Shown here one piece after another: positions 47,640 to 52,004 of a stretch of 52,004 bases of DNA. The stretch comes from a virus. Position numbers and translations under genes: made by a program. The stretch covers positions 1 through 52,004 of the IMG/VR virus record IMGVR_UViG_3300024259_000047; one strand, written 5' to 3'. The first letter of the stretch is position 1; each line of letters begins with the position of its first letter. Under the pieces are notes generated by a model. It was given only the letters and a program-made list of their open reading frames with translations. It made no database searches and was not told the DNA's origin.

Positions 47640-47646
47640 CGTGGGC

Positions 47647-48075
47647 TTATTCATCCTCGTCTCTCTGGAAATCGATATTGCACTTCATCAGCCAGCTACA
47701 CTTCAGGGACTTCTCAACAGTATCCGCGAAAGCTGTAGCGATTGACCTTTGCCGCGTCGGCTTCTTGAGTTCCTTCATGACGGCGGCTTTCACTTTCTCG
47801 GTATTCGTGGTGAGCCACTCTTCGAGTGCCGCCTGCGTGGCCTTTCTGATTGCCTTGCCTGTCAAAGCCTCGATGAAGTCGTACTTGTTGTAGTATTTAT
47901 CACTGCCGATCTCCCCTTCCTCGTTGACCTTCTGTTTCAAAGCCAACTCCACCAGCTTCCCGATAACGAGTTCAGGGTCACCGAGGCTTGCCGTGATTGC
48001 GGCGGAAATCTTTTTTTCAAGGATCGGCTTGACGAGATCGTCGTTGATTTCGAGATTTACCATTCCTTCAGCCAT
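47647..48075 (-). CDS. Hypothetical protein (142 aa)
   Basis: Starts behind AAGGAGATG. A helical, acidic protein (EINDDLVKPILEKKISAAI, ALKQKVNEEGEIGSDKYYNKYDFIEALTGKAIRKATQAALEEW). It lies directly downstream of the ATPase gene and may be its partner. No known motif. The C-terminus has two cysteines. Confidence 0.65.
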   Translation of the reverse strand: MAEGMVNLEINDDLVKPILEKKISAAITASLGDPELVIGKLVELALKQKVNEEGEIGSDKYYNKYDFIEALTGKAIRKATQAALEEWLTTNTEKVKAAVMKELKKPTRQRSIATAFADTVEKSLKCSWLMKCNIDFQRDEDE

Positions 48076-48105
48076 TGTTCATCTCCTTATTTGTTTGAAA
48101 GAAAA

Positions 48106-49320
48106 CTACTCCCGTTCCTCGATCATCCCGTCCTCGATGATGATCTGGCATTCGTCGCCCTTGCCTACGCGTTCGAGCCAAACCTGTCCGCCTTTCTCTT
48201 CTGCGAGGTTCGCCAGCAGGATCAGATTTTCATCATCAATCAAGCTGCCGTCGCGGACAAGGAGAATCTTGAGCTTCGGATTCATGGCGAATCCCATCGC
48301 CACGCCGATCTCGATTTCCTCCGCGCCGCTTGCCTGGTCGAGCGGGAGCCCGTTGAAAAGCACCTGCTCCGAATCGAAAGAGAGGCCCGGCACGGGGGCA
48401 TCAGCGGCGGCCATGGCCTCGGCCTTCTCGGTGTCGATTTCCTTGATGGCAACGGTCTGCGCGTCCGCTGCGGCTTCGAAATCTTCCGCCGTTTTCAGGA
48501 ACGTCATCGCGGCGACATTCGTCCGCGCTTCGGCGTTCGCTTCTTCCGCGTTGGCGATGGAGTCGAGGAGCGTGGTTACGTCGTGAGGCTGGTTGCCATT
48601 GAGGAAAGTTTCGGCCTGTTCTGCTTTTGCCTCTTCCTTCAGTCGTTCCGCCTGCAACTCAGCGATTTCATCGTCGATTTCCGACATCCGATTTTGAGCG
48701 AGAGTCAGAGTATTGCCGACACTCGATATTCGATGGTTCTTTTTCCGCTTCTCTTCCAGTTCCTTCGACAGTGCGACAACCGAGACCTCTTCCGTCGTCG
48801 CGTCGGGATCATACGGGCGCTCATCGTGTTTGACGCGCGCCTCTTTCGCGCTCCGGTTGCTATCCGTCCGGGCGTCGTAGGTCACCTGCCGTTTCCTGTC
48901 GAGATCCGTGAAGTCGAGCCCGACGACAGCCTTAAACGTCTCGAGCTGTTCGTGCCGGTCCATCCGGAAGAACTCCAGCGGGTCGAAGGACAACGGACCG
49001 ACCAGCCCTTTCAGCGTCGTCTGATTGTGCTTCCCGCCGTCCTTGCCCTTGACGACAAGTTTCTCCTTGCCGTCCGGGTACAGTTCGAGGTTGACGGTCA
49101 GCTCTTCGAGGTCGAGGAATATTTCCCCTTTCTCTGCCCCTTCGTGAACCGGCGTATCGCACCGATTCCGCTTCCCGCCGAGGGCGAATTTCACACAGTC
49201 AAGCGTGCTCGATTTGCCTTGTTTGTTCTTCCCTCCGACGATGATCAGGTTCCCTTCCGGCTTGAACGCCACATCTGTCAGGCGCTTGATATTGATCGCT
49301 TTGAAATCAACGATTTTCAT
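48106..49320 (-). CDS. Rad50/RecF-like ATPase (404 aa)
   Basis: Starts behind GAGAGGAAAG. Residues 1-120 hold the head-domain half with Walker A GGKNKQGKSS (29-38). A coiled coil runs from about 165 to 290. The second half has a signature-like ASGAEE and Walker B-like KILLVRDGSLIDDE. This is the AAA_23-type phage ATPase, which acts on DNA ends or as a recombination mediator. No nuclease partner is beside it; its coil lacks an obvious zinc hook. Expression starts in the leftward early operon. Confidence 0.8.
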   Translation of the reverse strand: MKIVDFKAINIKRLTDVAFKPEGNLIIVGGKNKQGKSSTLDCVKFALGGKRNRCDTPVHEGAEKGEIFLDLEELTVNLELYPDGKEKLVVKGKDGGKHNQTTLKGLVGPLSFDPLEFFRMDRHEQLETFKAVVGLDFTDLDRKRQVTYDARTDSNRSAKEARVKHDERPYDPDATTEEVSVVALSKELEEKRKKNHRISSVGNTLTLAQNRMSEIDDEIAELQAERLKEEAKAEQAETFLNGNQPHDVTTLLDSIANAEEANAEARTNVAAMTFLKTAEDFEAAADAQTVAIKEIDTEKAEAMAAADAPVPGLSFDSEQVLFNGLPLDQASGAEEIEIGVAMGFAMNPKLKILLVRDGSLIDDENLILLANLAEEKGGQVWLERVGKGDECQIIIEDGMIEERE

Positions 49321-49345
49321 GTTCTTTCCTCTCTTGAATATCCTG

Positions 49346-49639
49346 TTAATAGGTGATGATTTCGTTCAGTCTCTCGATAAGCTCTTTGATTGATAGGTGC
49401 CAGGAGATTCGCAAGGAAGGGTCTTCATGTCGTTTCTCCTCACCCTCTCCGTCATCAACGCCGTAGCACCCTGCAATTTCACATCCTGCGAGAGCGAACA
49501 ATCCGGTAACCTCGATATAATCGTAAGAGCCAGTTACCCAGTGCGTTTCTTTGATCTTATCATTAAGCCACCGCCATACGTCGTCGTGGTATTGGCTGTG
49601 CCCGTTAATGACAAAAGCAATTGTAACCTTATCGGCCAT
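49346..49639 (-). CDS. Hypothetical protein (97 aa)
   Basis: ATG 49639 is preceded by AAGGGGCAG; the open frame upstream is only a shadow of the neighbouring gene. The protein is mixed alpha/beta with aromatic residues (HDDVWRWLNDKIKETHWVTGSYDYIEV), followed by a CEIAGCYG pair. Not recognised. Confidence 0.6.
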   Translation of the reverse strand: MADKVTIAFVINGHSQYHDDVWRWLNDKIKETHWVTGSYDYIEVTGLFALAGCEIAGCYGVDDGEGEEKRHEDPSLRISWHLSIKELIERLNEIITY

Positions 49640-49650
49640 TTCTGCCCCTT

Positions 49651-49875
49651 TCACTTTTCCTTGTAACACCAGTCCATCGGCGCGATTTCGATGCCGAACA
49701 TTTCGAGCATGGCGATTCGGGACACGATGACCCGCCGCGTCGTGACGATTTCCTTGTTCCACGCGAAGTCACATTCCGAGTGTATCCGGTCGAGCGAGTC
49801 AAGCCGGACCAGATGAGCGAACCAGTACCCCGCCTCGCTTTTCAGGATGGTTATCCGGGCTTTGGTTTTCGTCAT
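49651..49875 (-). CDS. Small hypothetical protein (74 aa)
   Basis: ATGA overlap with the upstream gene at 49872. A small beta-type protein (TILKSEAGYWFAHLVRLDSL, WNKEIVTTRRVIVSRIAML). No motif was recognised. It sits in a run of small leftward genes. Confidence 0.6.
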   Translation of the reverse strand: MTKTKARITILKSEAGYWFAHLVRLDSLDRIHSECDFAWNKEIVTTRRVIVSRIAMLEMFGIEIAPMDWCYKEK

Positions 49876-50360
49876 GACTTCGCCGTTTCGAACAGCCCGC
49901 CGGTCGCGATGTCCCAGCGGCTACCCTTCGTTATAATCGCGGAACCGTCGGAGAAGTGATACCGGACAGGATCTCCGGCGAGGTGATCAGATATAATCCC
50001 CTCGACATAGACCGCGTTACCGCCCTCCGTCTGATTGCGCCGGGAGAAGATCAACTTCGCGTCGAATCGCCTGACCAGTTCGACCAGGCTTGTCCCCCCT
50101 TGCGTAGCGAAATTCCCCCCGTCGTTGCCAAGCCGGGCGGCGATCTTCTCCGCAGTCGTCGGCGGAGCCTCGATATCCGTGAGCTTGTACGACTCGACCC
50201 ATTCGCGGAAGCACCCGTCACACGTTCGATTGACCGTCACAGTGCCAACGCGCCGGACAACCCGCGTGCCGCCTTCTTTGATATCCATCGACCCGCAGGC
50301 GTAGCACGCCGTGCCGTTCAGATCGAGATAGCTCTGTCTTTCCTCTTTCGTGATGCTCAT
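49872..50360 (-). CDS. Zinc-ribbon protein (162 aa)
   Basis: Starts behind a strong AAAGGAGGAATC. CYACGSMD and CDGCFREW (about residues 17-20 and 48-51) form an N-terminal zinc ribbon, followed by a helical part (PPTTAEKIAARLGNDGG) and a beta-rich end (YVEGIISDHLAGDPVRYHF). A DNA- or RNA-binding role is likely, but the target is unknown. Confidence 0.65.
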   Translation of the reverse strand: MSITKEERQSYLDLNGTACYACGSMDIKEGGTRVVRRVGTVTVNRTCDGCFREWVESYKLTDIEAPPTTAEKIAARLGNDGGNFATQGGTSLVELVRRFDAKLIFSRRNQTEGGNAVYVEGIISDHLAGDPVRYHFSDGSAIITKGSRWDIATGGLFETAKS

Positions 50361-50370
50361 GATTCCTCCT

Positions 50371-50517
50371 TTAAAACGGTAGTATCCTCGTCTCGATGCC
50401 GCACAGGAGCAGGTAGACGAAAAGCCCGCCCGCCACCGCGCCGACCATGACGCCGTTCCAGAATGCGCGGGTTTTCGCTTCGTCTAACTTCATCTGGTAG
50501 TATTCGACCACTTTCAT
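50371..50517 (-). CDS. Tiny membrane protein (48 aa)
   Basis: ATG 50517 to TAA 50371. Residues 22-40 (GVMVGAVAGGLFVYLLLCG) form one transmembrane helix after a helical, charged N-terminus (VVEYYQMKLDEAKTRAFW). It sits 1 nt after the upstream gene. Its form is holin-like, but it lies in an early operon, so an early membrane role is equally possible. Confidence 0.6.
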   Translation of the reverse strand: MKVVEYYQMKLDEAKTRAFWNGVMVGAVAGGLFVYLLLCGIETRILPF

Positions 50518-50518
50518 G

Positions 50519-50746
50519 TCAGTTTCCTTTCACCTTGAGAACCAGCGGAGCCAAGCCGCAATAGCCGTGGTCCGGGCGGTCGGGACGCCTGCGCCACGCC
50601 ATACAGTCGTCGGCGAGGCAGAGGCAGTCAGGGCGTGGTGATCCGATATCAAACGTGCGGTTAATGGAACGGCTATTTCTATGCACGCTTGCCGTTATCG
50701 CCATCGGGCACCACTTCGTTTTCGCGTCTTCAGGCTTCAGGAACAT
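50519..50746 (-). CDS. Small cysteine-containing protein (75 aa)
   Basis: ATG 50746 with GGAAGGAG 6 nt upstream; an earlier ATG at 50785 is in frame but lacks one. The sequence MFLKPEDAKTKWCPM, then PDCLCLADDCMAWR and a final helix has five cysteines, suggesting metal binding. It overlaps the coiled-coil gene by 17 nt. Function unknown. Confidence 0.65.
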   Translation of the reverse strand: MFLKPEDAKTKWCPMAITASVHRNSRSINRTFDIGSPRPDCLCLADDCMAWRRRPDRPDHGYCGLAPLVLKVKGN

Positions 50747-51107
50747 AGTTGGCTCCTTCCGTTGTGCTACTGTGAACCCCCTCATCCATTTCCCCCGTCA
50801 CCGTTTCCGTCGGCGCCGTCTCTTTCGGAATCGCTTCCTTCTTCCTCCGCCGCTGGTCCTCCTTTAGCGCGGCGCGGGCGAGGCGGACTTCATCTTGCAG
50901 GCTATTGAGTTCATCGCTCACGAGGGTAAGCATTTCGTCGAGAATCATCTTCAGCAGGTTCATTGCCGCGCCTGCCTGTCCTGCCTGTTCGCCGATCATT
51001 TCCCGGACGGTTCCAGCTTGAAGGTTTTTTGTGATGATCTCCTCAGTTTTCTCTACCCGATCTTCCATCCTCTGCACCCTCATCTCAGCCCGTGTTTTCG
51101 CTACCAT
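50730..51107 (-). CDS. Coiled-coil protein, copy B (125 aa)
   Basis: Complete version of the protein cut off at the left edge (1-354). It begins MVAKTRAEMRVQRMED and continues through a helical, charged region (EEIITKNLQAG, AGAAMNLLKMILDEMLTLV) to an Asn/Ala-rich tail. It differs from copy A in the middle (about residues 17-35 and 55-75). It overlaps the DUF3150-like gene by 23 nt. Confidence 0.8.
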   Translation of the reverse strand: MVAKTRAEMRVQRMEDRVEKTEEIITKNLQAGTVREMIGEQAGQAGAAMNLLKMILDEMLTLVSDELNSLQDEVRLARAALKEDQRRRKKEAIPKETAPTETVTGEMDEGVHSSTTEGANYVPEA

Positions 51108-51963
51108 GACTTTCCTTTCCGTTGAATTTGTCCAGTAGTTCGACTATCCGCGTTGCCATCCTTGCCGCTTCTTTTCTCGTCTCACCGTCAACCCGGAGCT
51201 GTTCCGGATTGTAGTCGCAGAGCGTCTTTTTCGTTGCGCTAATCATCATGTCAAGATGGGCGTCCCGCGTGAGGTTCAAATCCGGGAGCGTGTCGCAGAG
51301 TTCCTTGATATTCGAAATCAGGCTATCACGGAACAGCCCGCCGTCTTTCCCGAGGCGCGTGGCCATGTTCTCAACTGCCGCACGGAGCCGGGCGATAATG
51401 TCGGCTTGCGCGGCTTGGATTTGGTGGGACTGGTGCAACCGGAGAGAATTTCGCATCGTTCCCACGCTCCATTCTGGCACTCCAGGGAGATCGAACATAT
51501 CCGCTGTGGCGATAGGCCGGATCTGATAGGATGCGTGGTAGAGGGAGAGCAATTCTTCCTTGCTGGGGAAGCGGACAAAATCGAAGAGGTCACATAGTTT
51601 CTCACGGCACGCTTTTTTTGTTTCGCGATACCGTTCCGTCCAATCGGCGACTTGAATGTCATATTCCCGTATCATAGACCAGATGTCTCTTACGGTGACC
51701 ACTATCCGGTCAACGCGGATGATTCGCCATCCCCCGTCCTCGAACGGCAGGGAGCGAGAGTAGAAGAAGGAGCGGATAGCGGCGGCGGTCTTTTGCAGCG
51801 GCTTCCGGTCCGCATCCCGGAGCAGTTGCACGCTTGCCTTGACCGTCCCCTCCCCGTGCCGCCGGGCCATCTCTTCGGACACCTCCCGCGCTGCCCGGAT
51901 TCCGTTCCAGCACCCGACGGTTAGCCGGATCAAGACGGCGTCTTTCGATAGGTTGAATGTCAC
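51085..51963 (-). CDS. DUF3150-like phage protein, copy B (292 aa)
   Basis: GTG 51963 starts the gene; AGGGAG lies just upstream. It is near-identical to copy A (332-1213) over the N-terminal 90 residues (FNLSKDAVLIRLTVGCWNG) and in ENMATRLGKDGGLFRDSLI. It is strongly diverged in between (residues 95-200) and after (225-275). The two alleles show a conserved frame with variable blocks. Unknown function; may be a phage-host interface protein. Confidence 0.75.
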   Translation of the reverse strand: MTFNLSKDAVLIRLTVGCWNGIRAAREVSEEMARRHGEGTVKASVQLLRDADRKPLQKTAAAIRSFFYSRSLPFEDGGWRIIRVDRIVVTVRDIWSMIREYDIQVADWTERYRETKKACREKLCDLFDFVRFPSKEELLSLYHASYQIRPIATADMFDLPGVPEWSVGTMRNSLRLHQSHQIQAAQADIIARLRAAVENMATRLGKDGGLFRDSLISNIKELCDTLPDLNLTRDAHLDMMISATKKTLCDYNPEQLRVDGETRKEAARMATRIVELLDKFNGKESHGSENTG

Positions 51964-52004
51964 GATTTCGCTCCCTGTTCTGGCCGGTGGATCTCTGTAT
52001 CTCC
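51960..52004 (-). CDS. 3' end of the 84-aa protein (cut by window edge)
   Basis: Only the last 14 codons and the stop are present. They equal the 3' end of the gene at 1210-1464 exactly, which is what joining the window ends into a circle would require. Confidence 0.7.
   Translation of the reverse strand, partial: GDTEIHRPEQGAKS

Larger units (their letters stand above)
50754..52004. repeat. Right copy of diverged end duplication (pairs with 1-1254)
   Basis: Aligns with 1-1254 with net indels of 3 nt. The last 127 bp are exact (51878-52004). The mismatches cluster in the middle of the DUF3150-like gene and of the coiled-coil gene. Confidence 0.85.

Noticed and set aside
47749-49356. Long plus-strand open frame (535 codons)
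   Set aside because: It lies opposite the ATPase and its neighbour, which have ribosome sites, motifs and a terminator. The plus-strand frame lacks these and is an antisense shadow of GC-rich coding DNA.
1-52004. Direct terminal repeats of a linear phage
   Set aside because: The two ends differ at many positions over about 1.1 kb. Only 127 bp match exactly, so a precise terminal repeat is not supported.
1-52004. CRISPR array, IS element or tRNA
   Set aside because: No evenly spaced repeats, transposase or cloverleaf sequence was seen on reading.

Overview
The window is essentially one genome of a tailed, long non-contractile-tail (siphovirus-type) bacteriophage, probably about 50.75 kb and circularly permuted or circular in assembly. 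The evidence is a complete head-neck-tail gene order: terminase small and large subunits, portal (DUF4055-like), MuF/gp7-like head protein, scaffold, capsid, connector, neck proteins, tail tube, G/GT tail-assembly chaperones with a slippery site, tape measure, and a gene-transfer-agent-like tail tip of DUF2460, DUF2163, NlpC/P60 and hub proteins. No integrase, DNA polymerase, ribosomal RNA or tRNA gene was seen. The host is unknown. Sec, Tat and lipoprotein signals and GGAGG ribosome sites suggest a Gram-negative bacterium. The DNA is GC-rich apart from an AT-rich control region and a Mom-like gene.

Layout. A divergent, AT-rich control region lies at about 2950-3178. Leftward from it runs an operon of small zinc-ribbon and hypothetical proteins plus a DUF3150-like gene. 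It leaves the window at position 1 and, if the sequence is circularised, re-enters at 52004 and continues to 46789 with a coiled-coil protein, a Rad50/RecF-like ATPase and a secreted protein. The two window ends are diverged copies of the same genes that become identical over exactly 127 bp (1128-1254 and 51878-52004). This looks like two haplotypes joining a circular genome rather than a true terminal repeat.

Rightward from the control region come a YqaJ-type exonuclease and RecT (recombination); a terminator and new promoter at about 5938-6040; DUF1376-like and DUF6475-like replication proteins; about 30 small early genes, many with CxxC knuckles; then ParB-like and Mom-like proteins, terminase, head, neck and tail genes, ending at 46760. 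Three related excisionase/MerR-type DNA-binding proteins (3179, 6073, 14020) each begin a rightward unit next to a promoter and a repeat or palindrome, which suggests a regulatory cascade.

The most striking observation is in the MuF/gp7-like head gene (26270-27388). An in-frame TGA replaces the conserved cysteine of the H-x-x-C-R motif. Nine nucleotides later there is a perfect 8-bp hairpin with a GGU loop, the geometry of a bacterial SECIS element. This may be a phage structural protein containing selenocysteine. Also notable are an alpha/beta hydrolase fused to a head-closure (neck) domain at 33277-34620, and two tandem copies of a hairpin RNA motif, with a compensatory base change, in front of the scaffold gene.
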